A DNA stretch of 64,000 bases from Streptomyces sp. NBC_01016 (GTDB taxonomy: Bacteria > Actinomycetota > Actinomycetes > Streptomycetales > Streptomycetaceae). How positions within the stretch are numbered: the stretch's first letter is position 1; each line of letters begins with the position of its first letter. The notes below the pieces were generated by a model. That model was given only the letters and a program-made list of their open reading frames with translations, made no database searches and was not told the origin of the DNA. Shown here piece by piece: positions 53,269 through 62,703 of this stretch. Position numbers and translations under genes: made by a program. Location of the stretch: assembly GCF_026341035.1 (NCBI RefSeq), contig NZ_JAPEOQ010000002.1, positions 3,782,001-3,846,000 on the forward strand. The letters run 5' to 3'.

Positions 53269-54684
53269 TTAGGGTCGGACGTTGTCCTGCGCGGCCGGGT
53301 CCGGCTGGATGTTCTGGTTGCCCCGGAACACGTTGTCCGGGTCGAGGGCCGCCTTGACGCGGGCCAGCCGGGCGTAGTTGCCGCGGTAGCTCGCCCGCAC
53401 CCGCTCCTGCCCCTCGTCCATCATCATGTTCACGTAGGCGCCGCCCGCCGAGTACGGGTGGAGGGCCTCGAAGTAGTCGACCGTCCAGCGTCGCAGCAGA
53501 TCCGCGTTGGCCGGGTCGGGGTCGACGCCCGCGAACACGCTCGCCCAGCGCGCGTCCCGGTAGCTGAACGCGGTGTCGGACGGTCCGACGTCGTGCGCGG
53601 CACCGTCGATCGGATACAGGTGCATCGTCGACTGCATGGACGGTGTGTCGGGCCCGAACTTCGCGTGCAGCTCAACGGCCTCGTCGGGGATCTCGCGGAC
53701 GAAGTCGGCGCGCCAGTACCACTGGTCGCCCGGCGGGTACAGACCGTCGAACATCGACTGCATCGTGGGGTGCGGCATCGGCGCGACCGCGTGCAGCAGC
53801 GGCGCGGGCAGTTCGCCGAGGAGCGGTGCCATGGCGCGGTCGGCCGCCTCCGGGTCCCCGGACGTGTGACACCACACGACCCCGCACACCTTCCGCATGT
53901 GCAGCTCCTCGGGGAACGGCGGCGCCGGCGGCACCGACCCGAACAGGAAGAAGCCGTTGACGTCGCGGGGCGCGGAGGGCAGGAACTCACGGTAGGCGGC
54001 GAGGACTTCGGCGCTCTGCTCGGCCGGCCAGAACGTCGGCCCTGCCACCACCGTGCCCACCTCGTGCAGCCGGAACGTGAAGGACGTGACGACGCCGAAG
54101 TTGCCGCCGCCGCCCCGGATCGCCCAGAACAGGTCCGTGTTGGTGTCGGCGTCCGCGCGCACCGGGGTGCCGTCGGCGAGGACGACCTCCGCCGCCACGA
54201 TGTTGTCGACGGTCAGTCCGTAGCCCCGGGTGAGGTGGCCGAGGCCGCCGCCGAGCGTGAGGCCGCCGACGCCGGTGGTGGAGATGATGCCGCTGGGCGT
54301 GGCCAGGCCGTGCTCGTGCGTGACCGTGTCGACCTGGCCCCAGGTGGCGCCGCCGCCGACCGTCACGGTGCGGGCGGCCGCGTCGACCTCGACGGAGTTG
54401 ATGGGCGCCAGGTCGGCGACCACGCCGGCCTCGCAGGTACCGAGTCCGGCGCCGTGGTGGCCGCCGCCGCGCACCGCGAGCGGAAGTTCGTGGCGGCGGG
54501 CGAAGGCGATCACCTTCGCCACGTCGGCCGCGCTTGCGCAGCGCGCGACCAGGGCGGGACGTCGTTCGATCATCGCGTTGTAGACGGCGCGGGCCTCCTC
54601 GTACCCGGAGTCCTTGGGTCCGGTCAACGTCCCCTGGAATCCGGTCAGTTCGCGGCGCGCGGCCTGTGCGGGTGTGCTGGTCAT
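53269..54684 (-). CDS. FAD-binding berberine-bridge-type oxidoreductase
   Basis: A 471-residue PCMH/BBE oxidase: FAD domain RHELPLAVRGGGHHGAGLGTCEAGVVADLAPINSVEVD, WGQVDTVTHEHGLATPSGIISTTGVGGLTLGGGLGHLTRGYGLTVDN, and DLFWAIRGGGGNFGVV; BBE C-terminal signature VNMMMDEGQERVRASYRGNYARLARVKAALDPDNVFRGNQNI. H in GGGHH is the position of the 8-alpha-histidyl FAD link. The substrate (alcohol, sugar, or secondary metabolite) is unclear. ATG 54684 with GGGGGAT upstream. It follows the LuxR gene by 100 bp on the same strand; an inverted repeat lies between them. Confidence 0.92.
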   Translation of the reverse strand: MTSTPAQAARRELTGFQGTLTGPKDSGYEEARAVYNAMIERRPALVARCASAADVAKVIAFARRHELPLAVRGGGHHGAGLGTCEAGVVADLAPINSVEVDAAARTVTVGGGATWGQVDTVTHEHGLATPSGIISTTGVGGLTLGGGLGHLTRGYGLTVDNIVAAEVVLADGTPVRADADTNTDLFWAIRGGGGNFGVVTSFTFRLHEVGTVVAGPTFWPAEQSAEVLAAYREFLPSAPRDVNGFFLFGSVPPAPPFPEELHMRKVCGVVWCHTSGDPEAADRAMAPLLGELPAPLLHAVAPMPHPTMQSMFDGLYPPGDQWYWRADFVREIPDEAVELHAKFGPDTPSMQSTMHLYPIDGAAHDVGPSDTAFSYRDARWASVFAGVDPDPANADLLRRWTVDYFEALHPYSAGGAYVNMMMDEGQERVRASYRGNYARLARVKAALDPDNVFRGNQNIQPDPAAQDNVRP

Positions 54685-54701
54685 GCGATCCCCCGTGTCG
54701 A

Positions 54702-54766
54702 GTGGGTGTCGTCCGCTCCGTTCTACGGGCGTTGCGCTCGGTCGGGCATGCGTGGGCGACACCCAC
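54702..54766. promoter_or_regulatory. Spaced inverted repeat between LuxR and oxidase genes
   Basis: GTGGGTGTCG (54702-54711) and CGACACCCAC (54757-54766) form a 10-bp perfect inverted repeat separated by 45 bp, in the promoter region of the oxidase gene. It may be a looped operator pair or a long attenuator-like stem. Confidence 0.5.
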
Positions 54767-54784
54767 CTCGGGCCGGGCGGGTAC

Positions 54785-57382
54785 CTACATTTCGCCGGCC
54801 GCCGTGAGCCCGATCTCCACAGCCCGCTGGGCGGCCCGGCGCCGGGTGGGCGCGTCGAGCTTCTCCAGGATCGCGCGGACATGGTTGTCGACCGTGCGGA
54901 CCGAGAGGACGAGGCGCCCGGCGATCTCCGCGTTGGTCAGTCCCGCCATCAGGAGCCGCACCACCTGGAGTTGACGGTCGGTCAGGCCCGCCGGATTGCC
55001 GCGCGCCGCCGCGTACGGGCCGCGGGGGACACGGCGTACACCGAGTTCGCGGAGCTCGGCGCGGACCAGACGGGCGAGCGGCGCCGCGCCCAGCGCGTCC
55101 AGGGTGGCGAGCGTGCTCACCTTGACGGCCGGGTCGGGGCTCTGGGCGAGCGCGGCCGCCTCCTCGTACGGGCAGCCCGCCGTGTGCCACAGCTCGGCGG
55201 CCTTGTCCCACTGGCCCGCGGCCTGGAGCGCGTACGGATGGCTCGCCCCGTCGGCCGGTGCGGGCCTGCCCGCCCGCGCCAGCCAGTAGCCGAGCTCGTA
55301 GCGTTGCGGTGCGGCCAGCCGACTGGCCCGCTCGTGCACCCACTCGGCGGCGGCGAGCACGCCCGCCCGGTCGCCGCGCAGCCACGCGGCCTCCGCGCGG
55401 GCCGCCGCGACCGGGCCGAGGCGCTGCAGCTCGTCGGTGCCGACCGCGATCCGCCAGGCCTGGTCGAGCAGTTCACCGCCCCCGGGCTCGCCGCGCCGCA
55501 CGCGGACGCGGGCGAGGACCGTGAGGGCGGGGCAGCGGGCGGGCGGGAAGACGTCCGCGCCGAGCCGCGCGTACCGCTCGGTCTCCGCCCAGTCGCCCGC
55601 GGCGAACTTCCGTAGTGCCAGCTCGACATGAAGGTAGGTCAGGAAACCGAGGTGCTCGGCCCGGTCGGCGAGATCGATGGCGGGGGAGAGGAGTCGGTCC
55701 GCCTCGGTGAAGCGCAGCTCGTCGAGCAGCGACCAGACGATGTTGGCGTAGGCACGGCACGCGTGCTCCACCTCGCCCGAATCGAGCGCCACCGCGAGGC
55801 TCTCCTCCAACTGCCGCTGCCCCAGCGGATCCCCGTCCCGCCAGCGCGCCGAGCCGACGTTGTTCAGCGCGTGCGCGAGAATCGCCGGGTCGCCCGCCCT
55901 GCGCGCCAGCGTGATGGCCCGCTCCCCGTACTCCACGGCCTGGGCGTACGCGTCCGACAGCATCCGCAACTGCGCCGTATTGCTGAGGGCCAGCGCCAAC
56001 AGCCGGTCGTCACCGGCCGGTTCGAGCACCGCAAGGGCCTCCCGTGCGGCCGTCTCCGCCGCCGTCGCGTCGCCCGCCCACCAGTGGATCCGCGACAGCC
56101 AGCGCAGATCCGCGCCGAGCGCCCGCGGCTCGCCGAGCTCGCGACGCAGCTCCACTGCCTCCTGCTGCGCGGCGACGGCGGCGACCGAATCGCCGATGGT
56201 GTAGCTCTCGACCGCGTACTGCTCCAGCAGCCCGGCCAGCTCGGCGGGCCCGTAGCGCCCGCGCTGCCGCAGGACGAGGCGCAGATGCGCGGCGGCCTCC
56301 CGGTGCGCGCCCGCCCGCGCCGCGTCACGGGCGGCCCGGGGCCCGTACCGCGCGACCGCGTCGAGGTCGCCTGCCGCTGCCGCGTGGTGCACGATCCGGG
56401 AGCGGTCGGCGTCCGGCGCGGCCACCAGCGCGGCCAGCACCGCGCGGTCGAGCGCGATGTGCCGGGCCGCGGGCAGTGAGTCGGCCACCGCGCGGCGGAT
56501 GATCTCGTGCCGGAATGCCACCCGGTCGGGCGCCACCACGAGCAGCCCGCCCTGCTCGGCCGCCGCGAGGGCGCCGTCGCCCTCCGGGACCAGCGCGTCG
56601 ACCATGGCGCGGTCCACGGCCGACGGCACCACGGCCAGCTGCTCGAGCGCGTCCCGTGTGCGGTCGTCCAGTCTGCGGAGCCGGGCCAGGACCGCGTCCA
56701 CCACCGTCGGCGGCACCACGCCGGTGCCGCCCGCCGCCACGACCTCGGCGACGAAGAACGGATTGCCCGACGTCACCGCGTACACCTGCGCCGCATCGAG
56801 CCCCGCTGCCGCGCACAGGCTGCCGACGGCCCGGCGCGAGAGCGGAGCGAGGGGCAGGCGGTGCACGCGGGCCGCGCCCGACACCTGGCCGAGCAACTGA
56901 CGCAGCGGGTGTCCGCGCCCCAGCTCGTCGTCCCGGTAGGTGAGCACGAGCACGGCGGGCAGCCGTTCGATGCGGCGCACCAGATACCGCAGCGCGTCCA
57001 GCGAGGCCTCGTCCGCCCAGTGCACGTCCTCCACGACGAGCACCGCGGGATGCGGGGCGCCGGCCAGCTCGGCGTGCAGCGCCTCGTAGATCCGGTGCCG
57101 ATCACCGGCGTCGCGCACGGCGCGGGCCAGATCGGCGCCGACGCTGCCGACGAGGTCGCGCAGCGGGCCGAGCGGGCGGCCGGTGGCCAGGTCGTCGCAG
57201 TGGCCCACGAGGAGGCGGGCGGTGGGTGGCAGCACGGTGGGCAGGGCCCGGACCAGGGACGATTTTCCGATGCCGGCCTCGCCGAGGACGAGTGTGATCG
57301 AACCGGCGCCGCTCGCGGCGTGCCTTGCGGCGTCGGCCAGTCGCCCCAGTTCGAGATCCCGCTCGAGGATCCCCCCGTCCAT
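54785..57382 (-). CDS. Large LuxR-family regulator with AAA ATPase (MalT-like)
   Basis: An 865-residue LAL regulator. Walker A GEAGIGKS (about 34-41) and Walker B VLVVEDVHWAD in the ATPase domain; a long TPR-like region (about 370-790); a C-terminal LuxR helix-turn-helix (LTDRQLQVVRLLMAGLTNAE, LSVRTVDNHVRAILEKL). Such proteins respond to a ligand bound in the TPR region. It may control the oxidase gene directly downstream. ATG 57382 follows GAGGA. Differs in sequence class from the NB-ARC type at 7801. Confidence 0.92.
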   Translation of the reverse strand: MDGGILERDLELGRLADAARHAASGAGSITLVLGEAGIGKSSLVRALPTVLPPTARLLVGHCDDLATGRPLGPLRDLVGSVGADLARAVRDAGDRHRIYEALHAELAGAPHPAVLVVEDVHWADEASLDALRYLVRRIERLPAVLVLTYRDDELGRGHPLRQLLGQVSGAARVHRLPLAPLSRRAVGSLCAAAGLDAAQVYAVTSGNPFFVAEVVAAGGTGVVPPTVVDAVLARLRRLDDRTRDALEQLAVVPSAVDRAMVDALVPEGDGALAAAEQGGLLVVAPDRVAFRHEIIRRAVADSLPAARHIALDRAVLAALVAAPDADRSRIVHHAAAAGDLDAVARYGPRAARDAARAGAHREAAAHLRLVLRQRGRYGPAELAGLLEQYAVESYTIGDSVAAVAAQQEAVELRRELGEPRALGADLRWLSRIHWWAGDATAAETAAREALAVLEPAGDDRLLALALSNTAQLRMLSDAYAQAVEYGERAITLARRAGDPAILAHALNNVGSARWRDGDPLGQRQLEESLAVALDSGEVEHACRAYANIVWSLLDELRFTEADRLLSPAIDLADRAEHLGFLTYLHVELALRKFAAGDWAETERYARLGADVFPPARCPALTVLARVRVRRGEPGGGELLDQAWRIAVGTDELQRLGPVAAARAEAAWLRGDRAGVLAAAEWVHERASRLAAPQRYELGYWLARAGRPAPADGASHPYALQAAGQWDKAAELWHTAGCPYEEAAALAQSPDPAVKVSTLATLDALGAAPLARLVRAELRELGVRRVPRGPYAAARGNPAGLTDRQLQVVRLLMAGLTNAEIAGRLVLSVRTVDNHVRAILEKLDAPTRRRAAQRAVEIGLTAAGEM

Positions 57383-57481
57383 AGGGGGATCCTCGCACCG
57401 GAGGGCGTCCGCCGGGAGCGGGTGGCGGGGCGGATACGCACATCGCCGGATGTAGGACGGGCGGTTGCACGGGGGTGCGGC

Positions 57482-57626
57482 CGCGGGGCTCTGCCCCGGA
57501 CCCCGCTGCTCAATCGCCGCAGGGGCTGAATTTGCCGAACCGGCGCCGGGGCTCAATTTGCGAACCCGCTGCCGGGGATCGATTGGCGCGCCCGCCACAG
57601 TGGCTCAATGTGGCCCACCCGCCGCC
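57482..57626. repeat. Repetitive-element fragment with four 26-bp tandem units
   Basis: 57482-57520 carries the GGGGCTCTGCCCCGGACCCC and CTCAATCGCCG phrases I recall as a common Streptomyces intergenic element. It is followed by four degenerate 26-27-bp units (starts 57522, 57548, 57574, 57600) each with GGGGCT(C/G)AATTTG-like cores. Together with the AT-rich site at 57675 this accounts for most of the 309-bp gap 57383-57691. Confidence 0.6.
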
Positions 57627-57674
57627 GAAGGCGCGGGAGCACCAGGCCCCGCCCATCGGTCCCGTGTAAGCCCC

Positions 57675-57697
57675 ATGTATATTCTTTCTATATGCAT
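57675..57697. promoter_or_regulatory. AT-rich MarR operator/start region
   Basis: A conspicuous AT-rich island: TATA, seven bases, then TATA (57677-57680 and 57688-57691 approximately), overlapping the MarR start codon. It has the look of an autoregulatory MarR site and a -10 region. Confidence 0.45.
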
Positions 57698-58165
57698 CTA
57701 TCCCCGGAGTCCCTCGACGCCACCGAGGCCCAGCGCATCGAAGGCGCCGCCCGAGGGCTTCTGCGGGGGATCGCCCAGCTCGGTCAGTCCCTCTTCAGGG
57801 AGGGCGAGTTCGGGCTCACGCGGAGCCAGGTCGCTCTGCTCGACGCGCTGGAGGGCGGGCCGTGCCGGGTGACCGGGCTCGCCGCCCGTACCGGCATGGC
57901 GCAGCCGCGCGTCACCGTGCTCCTCCAGAAGCTGGGGGAGGCCGGGCTCGTCGAGCGGCGGCGCTGCGAGGACGACCGGCGCGCCGTCGAGACCTCGCTG
58001 ACGCCGGCGGGACGCGCCCTGCTCGAAACGGGGCGGCAGCGGATGGCCGCCGCCCTGCTGACCGCACTCGAGGGCGGCGCCGTCGACGAACCGGAGCGCG
58101 CGGTGTCCACCGCGCGGGATGCCCTGAACACCCTGTTGAACGCCATGGAAGCGGAGGCCAGTTGA
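57692..58165 (+). CDS. MarR family transcriptional regulator
   Basis: A 157-residue winged-helix regulator: LFREGEFGLTRSQVALLDALEGGPCRVTGLAARTGMAQPRVTVLLQKLGEAGLVERRRCEDDRRAVETSLTPAG is the MarR core with recognition helix and wing. ATG 57692 lies inside the AT-rich site and has no ribosome-binding sequence, so translation may be leaderless. It overlaps the FUSC gene (TTGA), implying coupled expression; it likely represses that exporter. Confidence 0.88.
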   Translation: MHLSPESLDATEAQRIEGAARGLLRGIAQLGQSLFREGEFGLTRSQVALLDALEGGPCRVTGLAARTGMAQPRVTVLLQKLGEAGLVERRRCEDDRRAVETSLTPAGRALLETGRQRMAAALLTALEGGAVDEPERAVSTARDALNTLLNAMEAEAS

Positions 58166-60885
58166 CCACCCCGGGCACCCTGCCGGACCAGCACACAGCC
58201 GCGAGCGACGCCCCACCAGGGGCCGACCTCGCACCCCACCGCGTGGCAGGGCCCCGCAGATGGTGGGACTGGGTCCTCGCGGCCGACCCCGGACTCGGTC
58301 AGCTGCAGACCGGCTGGCGCACCCTCGTCGCCATGGTGACCGCGCTCACCGTCGGCTACGCGATGGCCGAGGCGCTCGGCATCCCCGACATGATCGGCAT
58401 GATGGTCGCCGGGATGATGGGCCTGATGAGCGCCTTCGCGGTCGCCGAGAACACCTGGGACCGCCTCGCCCGCGCCATCCTGTGGATGCCGTTCCCGTAC
58501 ACCGCCGCGCTGTGGCTGTGCGCGACCATGAACGGCGAGCGCGTACCGCAGATGGTGCTGATGATCGCGGCCCTCGCCGTGACCTTCCTGCTCGCCAGGT
58601 TCGGTGCGATTCCGCTGGTCACCGGCATGATGCTGTTCAACGGCATGATGGTCGGCATGCTCGCGGGCATCCCCGTCGCGCTCGTCGGCAAGGCGTTCGC
58701 GGTCGCCCTGGTGTCCGCCGCCGCCGTCCTCGTGACGCGACTGGTGCTGTGCTACCCGATGCCCCGCGAGGACCTGCTGCGCACCCAGCGCGCCTTCGTG
58801 GTCGAGGCGCGGCGCGTCGCCGACGCCGCCGTGGACGCCGTCGACCCCGACGCCGACCAGGAGCGGGCCGTGCGCCGCATGGACCGTTCCCTGCGCCGCC
58901 TCAACATCACCACCGTGACGATCGACGGCCGCCTCGCCCAGCCCGAGGTCGCCGCCGACCCGGCCGCCGCCGAACTCCTGCACCGGCACCTCTTCGACGC
59001 CGAGCTCGCGCTGCGCGGCATCGGCCAGGCCGTCCAGGAGCTGACCCGGCTGCCCGTCCCCGAGCAGCTGCGCGAGGCTCTCGCCGTGGGCCTCGTGCTC
59101 GCCCGCGACACCCCGATACGCGAGGCCGAGGGCCTCCAGCCGGCCGCCGCCCACATCCAGGAGCGCGCCGAGGCGGTCCTGGCCGATCCCGCCGCCTCCG
59201 CCGAGGACGTGGAGGCCGCGGTGCTCGCGCGCCGCGTCGGCCACCTGCTCGACTCCCTCGCCCGCGCCCTGCACAACTGGCTCACGCTCGGCGCGAGCGC
59301 CGTCGCGGGCAAGGCCGAGGTGCCGTTCAAGCCGACCGTCGCCCTGGAGAACAACCGGCTGCCCGGCTCCGCGGGCCCCACGCGTCGTGTGCTCGCCGGG
59401 ACCACCGAGTCCGGCTGGCGCCGCGCCATCCCGTACATCCGGGTCCCCGCGCACGCCGCCGTGGCCGCCGCGATCGTCGTCCCGATCTCCGACGCCATCG
59501 ACCCCGGCCGCTTCTACTGGGGCCTGGTCGGCGTGATGATCACGCTGTTCGGCACCAACACCACCCATGAGCGGCTGCGGAAGTTCGGCCACCGCATGGT
59601 CGGCACCGTCATCGGCGCCGTCCTCGGCATCCTCCTCGTCCACCTCGTCGGCCGTGACCACGTCTACTGGACGCTCGCGATCATCGTCGCCGGACTCACC
59701 TTCGGCGCCTGGGGCATGGCCCGCGCGTACGCCTGCTGGGTCGTCGGCCTCGTCGTCGCCCTGTGCCAGCTGTACGCGATGACCACGCCCGAGAGCGGCA
59801 TGGACCACCTGCTGGGCGAGCGGCTCCTGGACAACGGCATCGGCGTCCTCGTCGCCACCGCCTGCGCCGCGCTGATCTTCCCGCTGGCCCGCCGCACCGT
59901 CGTCCAGGAGGCCGAGCGCGGCTACGTCGACGTACTCGCCCAGGTCGTCGCGCAGGTCGAGCAGCGCTGGACGCAGCCCGACACCCCGGTGCGGCTGCGC
60001 GGCGCCGCCCGCGCCGTGGACGCCGCGCTGCTCCAGGTGCAGTCCGTCGCCAAGCCGCTCGTGCGCATGCCGGTCGGCGTCAGCGGCCCGGCGGCCGAGC
60101 ACCGCGTCGCCCTGCTGACCTCGGCCACCGGCCACGCCCGCGCCCTGGCCTCGGCCGCCGACATAGACGTGGACCTGCCGCCGCGGCTCGTCGAGCGTGC
60201 CCGCCTCGTCACCGCCACGGTCACCGCGTCCCTCAAGGAACTCGACCGGTTCTTCGCGACCGGCGAGCCCGAGGGCACGTACCGCAGGGTCAGCCCGCTC
60301 CTTCGGGAGCTGCGCTCCGAGCTGGCCCCGGCCAGGTCCGGACAGCGCGCCCTGCGCCTGCACACCGCGCTGCGCGAACTCGACGCCCTGGACGAGACGT
60401 TGGCCGCGTACGCCGAGCAGTCGGGCCTGCCCGTCGCCACCGGTAACGGCACCGCACAGCGGCCCGCGTCGCCGATGCAGCGCCGCACCCGCGCGGTGAT
60501 GGCGGCCTGGGGCGAACCGCGTCCGGTGCCGCAGCCGCAGCCGCAGCCGCAGCCCCGGCCGGTGCCCACGCCCAAGCCGGTCCCGGAGGCACAGGCTCCG
60601 CAGCAGCGTAGTGAAGCGGCCCCGGTGAGCCGGGCCCGCGTCACCGGCCGGGTGGAGTGCGCCGAGCACCCCGCGGGCTGCCCCGCCTGGATCACCGTGA
60701 TCAGCGCCCGCGGCAAGCGGCTCGCCAAGGCCGCGGTGAACCAGGGGAGTTACACGGTGGAGGGGCTGCCCGCGGGCACCCACACCCTCGTGATCTCCGC
60801 GTCGCAGCACACACCGCGTGCCGAACTGGTCAGCGTGGAGGACACGTTGGGCGTCGTACAGCACGACATCCGACTGTCGCACTGA
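58162..60885 (+). CDS. FUSC-family (aromatic acid exporter-like) membrane protein with C-terminal Cna-like domain
   Basis: A 907-residue protein. Two groups of membrane helices (about 50-190 and 430-570) separated and followed by cytoplasmic helical domains give the FUSC/AaeB-like architecture: LVAMVTALTVGYAMAEALGIPDMIGMMVAGMMGLMSAF and FYWGLVGVMITLFGTNTTHERLRKFGHRMVGTVIGAVLGILLVHL. At about 785-815 a Pro/Gln-rich linker (PQPQPQPQPRP) leads to a carboxypeptidase-regulatory/Cna-type beta domain (about 822-907: ARVTGRVECAEHPAGCPAWITVI, NQGSYTVEGLPAGTHTLVISA). Export of a toxic or aromatic compound is inferred. TTG start overlaps the MarR stop; such a start is weak, so output may depend on coupling. 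Confidence 0.85.
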   Translation: MTTPGTLPDQHTAASDAPPGADLAPHRVAGPRRWWDWVLAADPGLGQLQTGWRTLVAMVTALTVGYAMAEALGIPDMIGMMVAGMMGLMSAFAVAENTWDRLARAILWMPFPYTAALWLCATMNGERVPQMVLMIAALAVTFLLARFGAIPLVTGMMLFNGMMVGMLAGIPVALVGKAFAVALVSAAAVLVTRLVLCYPMPREDLLRTQRAFVVEARRVADAAVDAVDPDADQERAVRRMDRSLRRLNITTVTIDGRLAQPEVAADPAAAELLHRHLFDAELALRGIGQAVQELTRLPVPEQLREALAVGLVLARDTPIREAEGLQPAAAHIQERAEAVLADPAASAEDVEAAVLARRVGHLLDSLARALHNWLTLGASAVAGKAEVPFKPTVALENNRLPGSAGPTRRVLAGTTESGWRRAIPYIRVPAHAAVAAAIVVPISDAIDPGRFYWGLVGVMITLFGTNTTHERLRKFGHRMVGTVIGAVLGILLVHLVGRDHVYWTLAIIVAGLTFGAWGMARAYACWVVGLVVALCQLYAMTTPESGMDHLLGERLLDNGIGVLVATACAALIFPLARRTVVQEAERGYVDVLAQVVAQVEQRWTQPDTPVRLRGAARAVDAALLQVQSVAKPLVRMPVGVSGPAAEHRVALLTSATGHARALASAADIDVDLPPRLVERARLVTATVTASLKELDRFFATGEPEGTYRRVSPLLRELRSELAPARSGQRALRLHTALRELDALDETLAAYAEQSGLPVATGNGTAQRPASPMQRRTRAVMAAWGEPRPVPQPQPQPQPRPVPTPKPVPEAQAPQQRSEAAPVSRARVTGRVECAEHPAGCPAWITVISARGKRLAKAAVNQGSYTVEGLPAGTHTLVISASQHTPRAELVSVEDTLGVVQHDIRLSH

Positions 60886-61008
60886 CGGTCCGCTGCTGCA
60901 TTCGAGGGAACCGGGGACGCGCGGTCGCGCGTGTCCCCGCTTCCCGCCCCGACGTCCGTTAGTCGTGGTCGTGTCCTGTCTGACAACGGCCAAGGAAGCG
61001 ACTACCTG

Positions 61009-62703
61009 ATGACGTCCCTGGAGAGCGCCGCGAGCGCCGAGGCACCGGATTCGGAGGCCGCCCACGCGCGGCAGCCCGGTGCCGTGGTGATCAAGTGGCT
61101 CACCACCACTGACCACAAGACGATCGGCTCGCTGTATCTGATCACGTCGTTCGTGTTCTTCTGCGTCGGTGGCATCATGGCGCTCTTCATGCGCGCCGAA
61201 CTGGCCCGCCCCGGCCTGCAGATCCTGTCGAACGAACAGTTCAACCAGGCCTTCACGATGCACGGCCTGATCATGCTCCTGATGTTCGCGACGCCGCTGT
61301 TCTCCGGCTTCGCGAACTGGATCATGCCCCTGCAGATCGGTGCCCCCGACGTCGCGTTCCCGCGGTTGAACATGTTCGCCTACTGGCTGTACCTGTTCGG
61401 CTCGCTGATGGCGGCCGCGGCGCTGCTCACCCCGCAGGGCGCCCCCGACTTCGGCTGGTTCATGTACGCGCCGCTGTCGGACGCGATCCACACCACGAGC
61501 ATCGGTGCCGACATGGGCATCATGGGGCTCGCCTTCTCGGGCTTCGGCACCATTCTCGGCTCGGTCAACTTCATCACCACCATCATCTGCATGCGGATGC
61601 CCGGCATGACGATGTTCCGCATGCCGATCTTCACGTGGAACGTGCTGCTGACCGGTGTGCTGGTCCTGCTGGCCTTCCCGGTGCTGGCCGCCGCGCTGTT
61701 CGCCCTGGAGGCGGACCGCAAGTTCGGTGCCCACGTGTTCGACGCGGCCAATGGTGGCGCGCTGCTGTGGCAGCACCTCTTCTGGTTCTTCGGCCACCCG
61801 GAGGTGTACATCATCGCCCTGCCGTTCTTCGGCATCGTCTCCGAAGTGATCCCGGTCTTCTCGCGTAAGCCGATCTTCGGCTACTCGGGCCTGGTCGGCG
61901 CCACGATCGCGATCGCCGGTCTCTCCGTGACGGTGTGGGCGCACCACATGTACGTCACCGGTGGTGTGTTGCTGCCGTTCTTCTCCTTCATGACGTTCCT
62001 GATCGCCGTGCCTACAGGTGTGAAGTTCTTCAACTGGATCGGAACGATGTGGAAGGGCTCGCTGTCCTTCGAGACACCGATGCTGTGGTCGGTCGGCTTC
62101 CTCGTGACCTTCCTGTTCGGCGGTTTGACCGGTGTCATCCTGGCCGCGCCGCCGCTGGACTTCCACATCTCGGACTCGTACTTCGTGGTGGCGCACTTCC
62201 ACTACGTGGTCTTCGGCACTGTGGTCTTCGCGATGTTCGCGGGCTTCCATTTCTGGTGGCCGAAGATGACCGGCAAGATGCTCGACGAGCGCCTTGGCAA
62301 GATCACCTTCTGGACGCTGTTCGTCGGCTTCCACGGCACGTTCCTGGTGCAGCACTGGCTGGGCGTCGAGGGCATGCCGCGCCGGTACGCGGACTATCTG
62401 GCGTCGGACGGCTTCACCGCTCTGAACACGATCTCGTCGATCTCCGCGTTCCTGCTGGGCCTGTCGATGCTGCCGTTCTTCTACAACGTCTGGAAGACCG
62501 CCAAGTACGGCAAGAAGATCGAGGTCGACGACCCGTGGGGCTACGGCCGTTCGCTGGAGTGGGCGACGTCCTGCCCGCCGCCGCGGCACAACTTCACCAC
62601 CCTGCCCCGCGTCCGCTCCGAGTCCCCGGCCTTCGATCTGCACCACCCCGGCGTCGCCGCCCTCGACCACGCCGAGAACCGGCACGAGGACGCGTCCGCA
62701 TGA
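61009..62703 (+). CDS. ctaD: Cytochrome c oxidase subunit I (heme-copper oxidase)
   Basis: A 564-residue, 12-helix aa3-type subunit I. Heme a ligands in TMHGLIML and VAHFHYVV, CuB ligands in WFFGHPEVYIIALP (the His-Tyr pair) and WAHHMYVTGG, and the K-pathway region are intact. It would reduce O2 to water and pump protons. In Streptomyces the main ctaD is in an operon with ctaC, ctaE/F and qcr genes; here no subunit II or III gene is nearby, so this is a paralogous copy that must borrow partners or be alternative. ATG 61009 follows AGGAAG. Confidence 0.93.
   Translation: MTSLESAASAEAPDSEAAHARQPGAVVIKWLTTTDHKTIGSLYLITSFVFFCVGGIMALFMRAELARPGLQILSNEQFNQAFTMHGLIMLLMFATPLFSGFANWIMPLQIGAPDVAFPRLNMFAYWLYLFGSLMAAAALLTPQGAPDFGWFMYAPLSDAIHTTSIGADMGIMGLAFSGFGTILGSVNFITTIICMRMPGMTMFRMPIFTWNVLLTGVLVLLAFPVLAAALFALEADRKFGAHVFDAANGGALLWQHLFWFFGHPEVYIIALPFFGIVSEVIPVFSRKPIFGYSGLVGATIAIAGLSVTVWAHHMYVTGGVLLPFFSFMTFLIAVPTGVKFFNWIGTMWKGSLSFETPMLWSVGFLVTFLFGGLTGVILAAPPLDFHISDSYFVVAHFHYVVFGTVVFAMFAGFHFWWPKMTGKMLDERLGKITFWTLFVGFHGTFLVQHWLGVEGMPRRYADYLASDGFTALNTISSISAFLLGLSMLPFFYNVWKTAKYGKKIEVDDPWGYGRSLEWATSCPPPRHNFTTLPRVRSESPAFDLHHPGVAALDHAENRHEDASA

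Noticed and set aside
57784..62685. A 1,633-codon open frame on the minus strand across the FUSC and ctaD genes
   Set aside because: Antisense frame kept open by GC bias at third positions; the product is low-complexity His/Glu/Gly/Arg-rich, while the plus-strand genes have clear families.
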